A stretch of DNA of 64,000 nt, taken from Trichoplax sp. H2 (taxonomy: Eukaryota; Placozoa; Uniplacotomia; Trichoplacea). The stretch is taken from assembly GCA_003344405.1 (NCBI GenBank), contig NOWV01000191.1:1-64000 (forward strand). Direction: 5' to 3'. A program made the translations under genes and the position numbers. The notes below the pieces were generated by a model. The model searched no databases, had not been told where the DNA came from, and saw nothing but the letters and a program-made list of their open reading frames with translations. This document shows positions 52,864 to 64,000 of the stretch, in pieces. The number at the start of each line of letters is the position of its first letter. Position 1 is the first letter of the stretch.

Positions 52864-54874
52864 ATTACAGTATACGAGAACAGTATATCGTATTTGAATA
52901 TAAAATCTGCTATAGTTTTAGATTTTTTCTGTTTTGAATCACTTCTCGATGAAGCTACCACGTCATCTTCTTAAAATTACTACAACTTTAATCCAAACAA
53001 TTGAGATCGATAAACGAAATTTTATGATTATTAATTAAAGTGATCATTTTAGTAAATAGTTGCATTGTACTGAAATTATTATTCAGCGATGTATTATACA
53101 GATGATAGCAATTTGCCGTTAAAATATGAAAGAATTTAATTTAAACTTTCTTTTGTCCTAATTTAAGAAACTAATAGCAGAGCAATTAAGTAACAGAATT
53201 TGTTGATAGACTCACAAATGCAAGCATTCTAGAGAAAAAATTAATATTGCGGTGACAATTAACTACCAATTTATAAGTTCCTTCAATGTTGATGTTTACA
53301 GCTGTAAAAGATGGATGTTATGCTATTTATTCATTCCCAAGCTATGAGACTATACAGTACTATCTAAAAGTAGATTGAGACAATACTAATTGAAGTATTT
53401 ACTATAAGTCTACACAATCAAAGTAGTCATGTATTTAAGTTATTGATAATTACATAAATGACAGATAGTTGTTTCTATTTCACATTGGTATATTTTAGTT
53501 CAAATTTTTATGCGGTCTAAGTGTTCGTAATAATAGGGTAGAGGGTCGCAATTGCTTCTAGTTTGCAAGCTGCATGCAATTAATTCTAATGGATGTTAAT
53601 TAAGATAAAAAGAAATATTATAATTAGGTGATTATAATCCAAATAATAAAGTTAATTCTTTATCTGAACTGTAGCTAGTCATCGAAACACATTATCAACT
53701 AGGCATGTTGTACTGGCTTTTATTTCTATTTTCTGTTTCATTTTTATCGTAATTACTGAGCAAGCAATTGTATATTTATAATTATTTCCATGGATTCTTG
53801 AGATTAATAAATTTATGACCAATTAATGTAATGATTCTAAATGCGTTATCAACTGCTTTGCCTGTTGTATAGATTGATAGAAATGTTGCCATGGTTGTGT
53901 ATAGTGATATCACTAAGGTAAACAAACAGGAATTATTACTATATTAAAGATCAAAATTCATTATATTAAAAGCGTGGATTATGTTCAGTTTAGTTCAAAC
54001 AATAGATAAATTAAGTGGCAAAGTGCTAACATGGACGGACAATTGAATCCCGAATTCTATTTTTAATAGTATTTGACGTCTTTTACGGTATTAGTTGTTT
54101 TAAGAAATTGTATTGGAAACAGGTCAAATCACAACTTTTCATTCAAAAGTAGAATTTAAAATAATGAAAGTTGCCAAGGATAGAAAATTATAAGAAATTG
54201 GAACAGTAAATCATGTACTGACACCTTTGTTACAATTATGGAATTTAAATTATTAGAAACTTTTCCATTTCTCCCACTCAATTTTTTTACCTTTAAAATT
54301 CTATTCAGAGTGTTTCAATAGTTACTTTCATATTTATAGCAAGTTTATGACGGTTGCCCCTCAATTATGTACCTTTATGTATGCTTTGATATTAAAGAAA
54401 AATGTCACCAAATTCTAGATATACCGAGTAATTATCCAATATCGACACCTTATCCACCTTAGAATATCCTTATTGAGTATCATTTATCAGTAATCTTTAT
54501 CGAATTTCTATTTAATCTCTGAGATGAAGAACATGAAATGATAACATTAATTATTAATTACTACAATTTAACTCAATTTTTGATATCATAATTACTCTAA
54601 AATGCTTTGATAGGAAAACTTAATTGATAATAGGGGTTGAGAATTCAAAGTTAGCACAGGTAGCTATCCATGAATCTATTCTCATAATTTGGCGTCAACA
54701 CCAGAAATCTGATTTAATTAATGAAGTAATGTAGCCGGTGCCTACTGAAAAAGCTGTTCAACTTCGAATAGGCTGATAGTGGGTAATACTTTGTGATGAC
54801 TGGTGCTACCTCTCATTTTATACTGGTTTCGCAGGATCCTTCTATTATCTGAATTCATGCGTAGCCTTTAAATC

Positions 54875-55131
54875 TTAACTAAGTTTTCCTCGGTAATTGT
54901 CTAAGCTAAGCTTATACACAATATTATTCGCAACTGCTATTTATAGGTCTATTTACCTGTAAAAATATTATAAAGACTCCATCTCTTTACCGTAAGAGAT
55001 TCTCGATATCGTAACTTACAGTCATAATAAGACGGTAAGATGCTCATTTTTGCCACATTCAGTTTATCGAATGTTAATAACATCTTATAATTAGCATACA
55101 AGTCATTAGCTTTATTTGGTATTTTATGCAT
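54875..55131 (-). CDS. Candidate two-exon open frame, unidentified
   Basis: ATG at 55131; exon 55020-55131 ends at GTAAGT in phase 1. After an 86-bp intron an acceptor opens 54875-54933, which runs in frame to a stop. About 55 residues, with YKMLLTFDKLNVAKM and V-Y-K-L-S-L-D-N-Y-R. Splice signals are good but the product is short and matches nothing I know. Confidence 0.25.
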
Positions 55132-55885
55132 ATAATTTTAAGAGAAAATTAATGATTATCACATAATAATCGCTAAAATTAAAATAACTTTAACGCCTTT
55201 CCCATTTAGAAGATTAATATAATAAAGATATAGAGATCAAGGAATTAATTTGGAATCTTATGGTAGTTCCCAGCCTCTAGGCTCTTAAACATTTTAAAGA
55301 CGATATAGTCTGGGATAGACATGGATACATATCCATCTAAGCAAGGCGAGATCTCTCACCAACATATATATTTGCTGTAGCATCTTATCCTAACAAAATA
55401 ATATAATTGTTGCATTGTAATATCATTCATTTATTATTTTCAAATCAGATTATAATATTATTACCTGGAATTGATATATAATAATAATCGTATTATTGAT
55501 TTCGTTGTTATGTTAGTCAATGTTTGGCTAGCAACGCATGACCATTTCATCGTGTGTTTAAGGAAAATAATATGGGTTACTACAGCGATATGAATGGGAA
55601 ATTACAGACAATGTCTTGGATTGAATAGTATCATAATTAACTACGTTTTTTTGAAGTATTATATTCTTGAAGTGATTAGTTCGTTGATCGCAGTCATTAT
55701 ACTAGCAGCATCTCATAGTTAACACCAGAATTTTAGCCAATGAATAACATCGGTATATTAAATGTTATTTTTGTATCACTTGGATATTTCACGCTTATGT
55801 AATTATTTTACTGACACAATAAATCAGTAACTAATAATCGTAATGATAAAACACTATTATGACGTAAACTAGATTTTAAATCCAG

Positions 55886-56021
55886 CCTTGTACCATCAGT
55901 ATAAATAAGCATGGTTCCAATCATTCACAGACAGAGTTCATTAATTTAACAAGAAAGAGACGATTCGATGGGTTAGGATTACTGGCAAGTAGATTGCAAC
56001 CATATCGAAAGTTGACGTCTG
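55886..56021 (+). CDS. Candidate upstream exon, possibly of the RFX gene
   Basis: Acceptor at 55884-55885, 45 open codons rich in basic residues (L-T-R-K-R-R-F-D-G-L-G-L-L), then a strong donor GTAAGT in phase 1. The next confirmed plus-strand exon, at 58393, enters in phase 1, so the two could be joined across a 2.4-kb intron. RFX N-termini are poorly conserved, so sequence cannot confirm it. Confidence 0.25.
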
Positions 56022-57012
56022 GTAAGTGATTTTTAATGTTATCTCAGGTAATTTACTTCAATCTTATGAGCAAGATAGAGTAAATGTTGAGCTGTTAAAG
56101 TATGCTTAATATTAGTTGAGTTTACTTGTCCTAAAGCAAAATGGACTTAAGATTTGCTACTTATCAACGCGCAAATAAATAGCGAATACCAATGAATGAA
56201 ATGAATGAATGTATTAACTGCATCCTTACTTTTTAAATGATTACTGATTGCTACAGCTATCAATCTTCAAATTACAAATCCGCTTTAGTTTCACTGAATC
56301 AAAAATATTATTACTTTTCCCACTATGACGATAGACTATTCTATTTACTAACATCAATGCTAATGATAAATTGCAAGCATAGCGATCCAAATAGGAAACT
56401 CTAGAATTGGATTTACGATTAGTCATTATTATTGCCAATGCTATGTACCGTTCTACTTCTAACTCCTTTTCTTTCACCCTTAAAAATGAGTCTATCTATT
56501 TCCAAATTATAACTTTCGATTTACTCCTTTTTCGTCGATACTTATTCCCATAGCAATCATTTCACGATCAGTTTCTTTAAGTTTATTTTTAGAGCTCTAA
56601 TCTCGTTGTCGTCTTTATCGTTGCAGTAGCAATTTATGCTATTTTTAAAAATTGGAAGAAATTACAGCAATTAGCGAGTATTGCCTCTAATTGAAGTTGG
56701 CTGATGTATTTTTTATTTTGGAAAAGAAGATAATGATTAGTCTTAATCCGACTCTGATTATATGTAACTTTGCACTTTCACTTGTGCAGTTTGATATTTT
56801 CACAACCAATCATAATGCTTTCATTCATTAAAACACTAAACCAAAGTTTTAGTATTTAGGTCAAAGTACGTTAACATGAATTAAGTCAGTACTGGATAAC
56901 AAAAAGTATCAGCCATATTTATTTTGATTCTAGTAAAGTAAATTTGACCTGTAGTTATACAGGCTACGCTATGCTTCGTCGTTAAACTTGTGCTCTTCTT
57001 CTTCTAATAATA

Positions 57013-57048
57013 GAAATAATAATAATAATAACATCATTATTATTAGAT
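57013..57048. repeat. Short AAT/ATT microsatellite with inverted arms
   Basis: A run of AAT units followed by ATT units around 57,003-57,048, able to form a hairpin. Confidence 0.6.
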
Positions 57049-58392
57049 AAAGATTGCTTGTGTTATTTTGATCCTATTTTAAAATATGCAAACTGAATCT
57101 GGAAATATCTTATCACTAATGCAGTAATACATTTGATAGGTGTTATTATTTACCACATGCTTTCCCTACCCTGCACCAACTGAAGAATCATACTGCAGGT
57201 CTATCATTGATTGTTATACTTGAAGACATAGTTGGAAACATGTTTTAGTGCTAACGCTCCAATCGTTGTCATGATCTATTCTGTTTATAAGACAGGTTAT
57301 TAATTATATTAGCTTTGAATATAGTCATAGTAATTCATCGACAATCTTGCTAAGGTTGTAAATGATTGGAGAAGAGTTTTTCTGCTATCCACTATTCAAT
57401 TTTCTCACATATAATGATATTCTTTATAGAAATAGTCGATTTATAAATTTTCAAAATCATCTATTTTAATAATTACGGCATAACTTTAAAATTAATTTGA
57501 AGAGCTTGAAAAAAGGATCACAAATAGTCAGTCATCCATGCAAGAATTCATCTCTTGTTACGCGAGTACATCATTAGATATTAACATAATGTAGCTATTC
57601 ACCTGTTTGAAAGTGTAATATAGATTTTTATGTTAAAATTTTCTCAATGACAAATCAATTTTATAATCTCAATTTAACAATCATCTGTAACTTGAAGTGA
57701 CCAAATCAAGGCATTGGGTTAAATCATTTGAGTACATTTCATGCCATAAAAGTAGTTTCACTATAGCAAGAAAGGATAATCTTTCTAGATTACTAGGCGC
57801 TCTAAGTATTGCGTATTATTTCGTTTTATCTATAATAAAAACATGTCAAATTCTGCTATGCTCTTAGTTCCTCTCAAGTATTATGGTTATCTTGATCATC
57901 CTTAGACTATTTTATTTTCTTTCTTAACTTATCACTTAATCTTCTTTCTAACTTGCGTAATTAATATTACAGTACCAAAATATCTGTCATTTATACTACA
58001 TTCATAATGTATTTCCAGTTCAGAAAGCTTCATAGGTATAGCAAACCTTCTTCATCCGAATGCTCTGGCCAATCTACTTATTGGTATTTTGAATGCTTCT
58101 TACATTTCTTATTCCTCAATCTAGAAAAATAATAAATTGATATTTATGCTCTCTCAAAGGTAAAATAAATCTAGCTGCAAGTCATCTTTTTCATATTCTA
58201 TCTTTTGATTGCTGCTCATTGAAGTGAAAATGGGTAAATGAAAACCTACTCTTTATCTCTTAATTGCAAGCAGTTTGTTAGACAGATACTTTGTCTGCTT
58301 TTAGTTTTATTTAATCTAAAATCGCACTGCCTTGCATGATACTATCAGTTCCTCTTACTCTGTTTCTAAGCTCATTCTGTCAATTCTTTTAG

Positions 58393-61300
58393 ATAAGAAA
58401 TTTAATCATTCAACACCAGTTGTCCTTAAATGGTAAGAGAATTTGAAGTGCAATACCAGTATAACTAATTCGATGCCATTTAATGATGTAAAATTCACAC
58501 ATTGTGAATTGACTCTGTAAATTGATAGCTTCGCTGTGCATACTGAGAAGTAGTCAAAGTAAAAATCAATTTAAAACATTTATAGCTCTAATTTGAGACA
58601 AATCCTTCCTATGATGTATTAGTGCTATTATCTAACTATATGAATTTCTTAGGAAAAGTTATAATCGATGATTACGTAAAATCTTGATTAGATACTGAAC
58701 ACGCATGTATTAGTGCTGGTGTTATAAATACCAATGACAGCAACACGATCCAATGATTTAGAATACATTATACTAAAGAATTTTTATAAGGTATTGGTGA
58801 TCGTAATCTAAGAGAAAACTACTAGTCAAAGCATGCAGTAGTATAAGTTGCATCTAATACTTAGTCTAAAATAAGCATTCGCTATCTTACTCAGGAAGCC
58901 ATTGAAGGATTCTGCAAGTTTGCCGTATAATGGTGTTAACTTGAATTTTCTTATCAATTTCCTTTCGTAAAGTCTGTAATTTTACTGTAACTACTATATA
59001 AAGTTTAGTCTTTTTAGTTTGATAACAGGATGCATCTCTTGGTGCTTATGATTGCAGTATATTGGAGTCGATTTTACGAACAACTAAAATTTAACGTAAT
59101 CTATATCTACAAAGCTCAAGGGAGTTATAAATTCCCGTAAATTTCTTTGGATTGCATTAGGTTGATTTGATTTCGCCAGTAATTCAAAGGTGTAGTTGCA
59201 TCATCCTAAATTGAAAGTATGCTGAAAAACATATTTATTTCATTACCATAGTATTCGTACAGTTTTATTGAAAACTGATAATTTATAATGTCTTTCACTA
59301 ACTTACATATTGGTAAAAGTGTAGCGATAAGAAATATTCGCTTGCACCACCTCCGATCGTGGGGGTAAATTTCAGACACTTTCAAAGTATGACGAGGGAC
59401 CACAATTTTTACTGTAGATCAAAGGTTTAGTCCTTGTACCGTGCAAAGTAATGCAGAAATATGCTTATTTGATTTAGGCTCGAGATAAATTACGAAGAGG
59501 CAGAAGGCGTTTGTATACCACGTAGCTTTCTCTATAGCAATTATACCCAGTATTGTCAAGAAGCGAATATCCATGCCGTTAATGCTGCTAACTTTGGAAA
59601 GGTATTTTAATAATAACTACGACAGTTTGAATTTATTGCTGTAAATTATCTATAGATCATCATAAACCAATGATAAATTCATATCAATTATCTACACGTT
59701 TTAGATGATGCTAAAATTGTGCCATCATCATCCCTAATTAATACTCGTCTAATGCAGACTCAAATTTGATAATTATATCTTTAGATATGTGTATACTATA
59801 CGCACATTAACAACATTAAGTGCTAAGTAATGATCCTTTTTTTTATCGTGGAGTATTTCCTTTCCAATGTGATTTCGGTTTATTACTTTAGATATAGCCA
59901 ATAAGAAATCTTAATTTTATGCCATCAAGATGTCTGCATATCATGTATTATTATGACAGTAATAATTTTACTTTCTTTACGTTAGTATCCATCCTAATTT
60001 ATTTCAATGATTTTGGCTTAAACTATGTAGATTCTTCGCCAAGAATTTCCTAAAGTTTTGACAAGGAGATTGGGTCATCGCGGAAGATCAAAGTATGGTA
60101 CTCATTTAGGATCGCATTAAAATTTTACTATTGATGTCAAAAAATACCCTTCTATACTTATGTATCACTAGCCGTATATTTTAAATTTTGAAAAATTCGT
60201 TTAAATCTTTGATTGTTTACAACAGATATGCGCAAAATGAGTTGGATATTTATATTTGGAAGATAATTAAATAATTAATTAGAATTTCTTTAAATCTTTC
60301 TTTAGGTATCACTATTACGGAATTTGTATTAAGGAGACTTCGGAATTCTATAAAGAAATATACGGAAGAAAGATGCTTATTCGGTAAGATCAGTATTCAT
60401 ATTACTATTATATATCATTACCACTACATTTCTAAATTCGGAAACAATGCTTAGTAACAGTCAAGTTAGATTCGAAAGTGTTGATGATATAATAGCATAA
60501 TTTTTTTGCTGTAAACTCAAATTGAAGTAATACTTACTAGCAAGCTAAATTAGGGAGGCAAAATTGTCATATCCATGGTAATTATTATAGTTAAACTACA
60601 AAAATGGTGCGAAGATGTTACTCATATTTTTTTCAGTGAAAAGAAGCATCACAATAATAAAACTTACATAATTATCTTGTAGACCCTTTTTTATTTTACA
60701 AGTATTATACACCTATCATTACAATTCACGATTTGTTTCTAAATTACAATATCATTTCTTCCACACGGTGATTCTGCAATGAAACAGGGAAGAATTATCA
60801 CGAAAGTCGGAGAAAAGGGTACATAGAAAATCCTGAATAGCTTGTATCTTCACTTATAGAAATGAGCAATCGATATTTATCTGTTATACGAATGTAAACA
60901 GTTGTGACGTAGTAAAACTATTCTATTAAATTCCTATTAACATGAGTCAAGATTTATTCCTAAGATTTGTTACAGATCGGTATTAATAAATTGAGTTATA
61001 GCTTTAGGCGGAAATTTATTTAACAATCTTAATCAGATTATGCTGATGAAATGAGTGGTTCTATATTTGATACAATTTTAAAGGCTCAACAATTATAATA
61101 AGAGTGGTGCTAATAGATACAGGAGTGTGCAAGTTTTAGTTAAAAATAATGATAACACTTTAAATAAGTTATAGAAACTTTGAGATATAGTTTCTGATAG
61201 AAATGTATATTTCTATCCTTTGAATTGCACCAGAAATAAATAAAATAGATTCTTTCCCGGTATATATCGCCTTAATGATTTTCTTGTCGAATTTTTTAGT

Positions 61301-63762
61301 TTGAAGGCGAGCATGGGATTTCACAAGTTCAAAATGCCTTAGATTTGCCTAATATTGATGACTGTTGTATTCCTTCTGACTTACCTCAAGACAAAGTTAG
61401 TTGCTTTGATTCTTTGATAGGAAATTTCTATGCGTTTAGGTACTTATTAAAACGCTTACATAATGTAAATATTCTTTCGCTGGATTTTATTACAGATTAT
61501 CACCTTTACTTTAATGTATTCGACTCACTGCCAGCGTATCTTAAGCACCTCGAGTACTCACAACTTTACTGAAGTATGTATCACGTATGATATAATTATT
61601 AGTAAGAAAATATATTGCTAGAAGGTACTGCATAATTATTTTACAGCAGTAGTCTTCATAATGGTAATGCTTGTCCGCTGTTAGACGTATTATCTTTATT
61701 ATTTATTATTATTTGTATAATCGACCTAGTTAAAAATGTTTTGATGTAATTTTTGTTTACAATTTTGTTTAGACATGTGATTTCTTAATTCATTTTTGGC
61801 AAATGCTACCACCTCATTTATATGATATCTTAAATACAGATATTGTAGTTAAGATTGTTGTTGTCTATGATTTATTGGTTTATAAGGTAAGTTAGAGGCG
61901 TAAGTCTAGATTCTGGTTAAACTATTATATCTGATAATTATTTCTAAATGGAATTAAAAAAGAACTAATTGTGCTAGTCTGATTACAAGTATTAAGTAGC
62001 TCACTATAATAGGCCTTAGCTTAATTGCTAGTAAGGCTAGTATATAATTGATTTCGACATATCTTTCAAAGTATTTAAATACTGCATAATTAGTCAATTT
62101 TAAGCTGTAAACTTGGATTCTTAAATTTTAACCGAAATAACTATCAACGTTTAATTTTTAGGCCCTTTGCCAATTTTTAAAGCCCAATCCTCAAGAGTTA
62201 CTACCTGCAAAGTAAATATATCGGTCTAAGCGGAATCTTATTTGCTATTCACTGTCTCTAAACTTACAAACTGATAATTGATTTTTTTTATCTATTTTAA
62301 GCTATGATTGAAAGGAAGGCTATAAATTTGATCATACGTTTTTAAATCTTGAAACCTATCTAGGTTATCCGCAGGTGCTAGAACTTTTGGCAAGAATTTG
62401 CTATGTAAAATTAAAGAAGCGTTAAGTGATTCTATGCAACAGCTGAGGTCGGCAAAGCTTCGGGGTAGGTTCATATAGTTGACTCACAAATTCTTTAATT
62501 TTACCATAAATATGGGTATAATAACTAATGGAGTAAATTTATAATTATACAAAAAATTTAATACCGTAAAATTCACTTAATTTGTTTCTTTTGCAACAGT
62601 GGCAGAATACTTTTGTTTAATGCTTATGCGCTTAACAACCATAAATCACATATTCCAGGTATGATTAATTTCGGTAGGCCTTTTCCAATAACGTATATTG
62701 ATGAATATATGCTTCCTCAGTCAATTCTATAATTAGATATATATTTACTCCATCGTCTATCAGAATTGACATTAAATATGATGATAGATATTTGATTTTT
62801 AATATATTGAGTTCATATCATGAATATAGAAATAAATAATGGTATTGTTATTAGTATCTTTATATCGAATAATCTCTTTATATACCTTATAGGAATCTCA
62901 ATTAATACTTGGTAGTGGACTGTACATGGAGAAGATGCTACGTGATTGGCAGAATATAGATGTGAAGGAAATTTGTAACCAAAGCCTACAGTTGATAAAT
63001 ATCACCCCCATGAAGCATCGAATACTTGCCAAAAAGATTAACAAGTGTAAGTTGTATTTCACGATAAAGATAAATGTGAAGCTTTCACTGGTCGCTAGTT
63101 ATCATAAGTAAAAATATTTTTATGCTATTGATTTGTAATTGTAAAATATCGGTAAAAAATTTATGAACAATCTAATATTGATTTAATGGATTTGATAACG
63201 CAATGACCTTATAATGGCCTGTCTTACCAAAATAATTTATTATGAATCGATAATTTTTTAGCTTGCAAAGAATTTGAAAAATTGCTTGAAAATAAGGGGA
63301 ATCGTGCGACAATTATGAAATGGTTACATGTGATTGTGGATAGATTTATTCTTAAAGTTTGTAAAAGCCAGTTAATATTAGCAATTCATCTATATATAAA
63401 TAGTGAGAATTAAAATTATTAATATTACCTCGTACATTTTCGACTAGAAAAAAATGAAGAGGTACAATCGATTGCAAAGATGTAAACAACTTATGATGAT
63501 TTGGAATTATTTCACATCAAAAGTTATTCGCGAGTTAACACTGCACGGAGCCGATAGCTTTGGTAAAGAAGGAGATGATGTTAATTCTGCTTAAATTCAC
63601 TAAGCCACTAATTCACTATTTTGATGTACCAAATTGCCCTAGGTCATTTTCATTTAATTAACATGCTATGTAGCGAGTATTTAATGTATTTGTTGGAGGA
63701 AATCAGAAATGATGAAAGGCTAAAATTAAATTTAAATATGCTAAGGAAGGAACCAATTAAAG
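58393..63762 (+). CDS. RFX4/6-like: RFX4/RFX6-like winged-helix transcription factor, both ends incomplete
   Basis: Exons: 58393-58432, 59478-59601, 60031-60092, 60306-60383, 60788-60818 (tentative), 61300-61464, 61773-61886, 62162-62211, 62364-62464, 62600-62658, 62893-63046, 63262-63356, 63448-63562, 63643-63762. All phases agree (the junction after 63356 uses GTTTGT; the alternative GTAAAA at 63361 breaks frame). About 435 codons: HSTPVVLKW-L-E-I-N-Y, E-A-E-G-V-C-I-P-R, VNAANFGK, T-R-R-L-G-H-R-G-R-S-K-YHYYGI (DNA-binding domain), then L-P-x-x-L-P-Q-D-K-V, HFWQMLPPHL, ARTFGKNLL, M-L-R-D-W-Q-N-I-D, LEN-K-G...W-L-H-V-I-V-D-R, VIRELTLHGADSF and HFHLINMLCSEYLMYLLEE of the extended dimerisation region. 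V-C-I-P-R, D-W-x-N-x-D and L-T-L-H-x-A-x-S-F favour the RFX4/6 branch. RFX factors bind X-box sites, often in ciliary genes. Start and stop lie outside what I can assign. Confidence 0.92.
59478..60383 (+). CDS. RFX DNA-binding domain exons
   Basis: Three exons (59478-59601, 60031-60092, 60306-60383) give most of the winged-helix domain, with phases 2-0-2-2; the first residues come from 58393-58432. The recognition part T-R-R-L-G-x-R-G-x-S-K-Y-H-Y-Y-G-I is present, with two replacements relative to the usual T-R-G-Q/N: H for T after L-G, and R for Q/N before S-K-Y. Confidence 0.9.
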
Positions 63763-64000
63763 GTAAACATAAATAATAGGCATTAATGACGAGTCCAAGT
63801 TCAAAATTTTGTTCCCTAGCTTTAGTTTATATCTTTGATTGTTAATACTGTTCCTATAGGATAGATTCACTTAATCGATATCATAGCATATCAATATATT
63901 TGCATGCAATTATGATTCTGTGACTGGTTAATACATCAGATAATTTCCTCATTTAATGAGAAAGTCAAATGTATAATGGATTGTTAATTTCATTTATACT
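63763..64000 (+). other. Intron of the RFX gene at the window edge
   Basis: Follows a GTAAAC donor in phase 1; no further exon recognised before the window ends. Confidence 0.5.

Larger units (their letters stand above)
52864..58392. other. Gene-poor region upstream of the RFX gene
   Basis: Apart from the separately listed candidates, no exon recognised. A minus-strand frame at 56241-56477 starts with GTG; a plus-strand open run near 57,975-58,130 has a good acceptor but no donor in frame. Confidence 0.3.

Noticed and set aside
56022-56047. A 26-bp intron joining two plus-strand frames
   Set aside because: Too short for animal splicing; the 20-codon frame beyond it is within chance.
59206-59403. 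Minus-strand exon-like frame with a GTAAGT donor
   Set aside because: It sits inside an RFX intron on the other strand, begins with GTG, and no partner exon or family was found.
61345-61572. 75-codon plus-strand frame taken as a gene of its own
   Set aside because: Its first part is an RFX exon (61300-61464); the rest reads into the intron past the GTAAAT donor, and the next RFX exon resumes at 61773.
62292-62474. 60-codon minus-strand open frame
   Set aside because: Antisense to the RFX exon 62364-62464.
1-64000. tRNA, rRNA, CRISPR or prokaryotic operon features
   Set aside because: No clear tRNA B-box with a foldable gene, no rRNA words and no spaced direct repeats; the splice structure shows a eukaryote.

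Overview
The window is eukaryotic and animal. It is AT-rich, with intron-split genes that have GT-AG boundaries and mostly short introns, and it contains metazoan families: immunoglobulin/fibronectin-III proteins, the integrin-adhesion protein parvin, TMEM9, an Achaete-Scute bHLH factor and an RFX factor. Compact gene structure, base composition and an early-branching look to the families make a placozoan (Trichoplax/Hoilungia type) my best guess. That is inference; a cnidarian or sponge is not excluded. Two runs of exactly 20 N mark scaffold joins.

Layout. 1-12.8 kb (minus): the 3'-truncated part of a very large gene encoding signal peptide, IgGFc-binding-type N-terminal domain, 14 Ig domains and at least 4 FN3 domains, nearly all one domain per exon with phase-1 introns. 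A TATA box and an untranslated first exon lie at its head. 12.8-20.6 kb: no recognisable gene; it holds diverged repeats and a 1.4-1.5 kb duplication across the first gap. 20.6-23.6 kb (minus): a parvin gene of 13 well-supported exons plus a tentative first exon, rebuilt from pieces of 23-116 bp. 24.7-27.1 kb: a composition island full of GTAC-type palindromes, with a second duplication across the second gap. 27.3-29.7 kb (plus): TMEM9 in five exons. 29.7-39.7 kb: mostly gene-poor, with a possible eroded seven-transmembrane gene near 35-36.5 kb. 39.7-40.3 kb (minus): a single-exon Achaete-Scute-like bHLH gene with an 18-bp E-box palindrome about 480 bp upstream. 40.4-58.4 kb: unidentified, low-confidence exon candidates and a cluster of CRE-like promoter sites near 48.15 kb. 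58.4 kb to the right edge (plus): an RFX4/6-like factor of at least 14 exons, running off the window.

Assembly. At both gaps the end of the left contig is repeated at the start of the right contig and stops at the same base. This is what unmerged allelic contig ends look like, so both apparent tandem duplications are probably artefacts.

Limits. The conserved genes were recognised by translating by eye and matching remembered family patterns, with splice phase as an independent check. No search was run. Stop-free stretches of 60-100 codons are expected by chance here, so isolated open frames are given low confidence or rejected.
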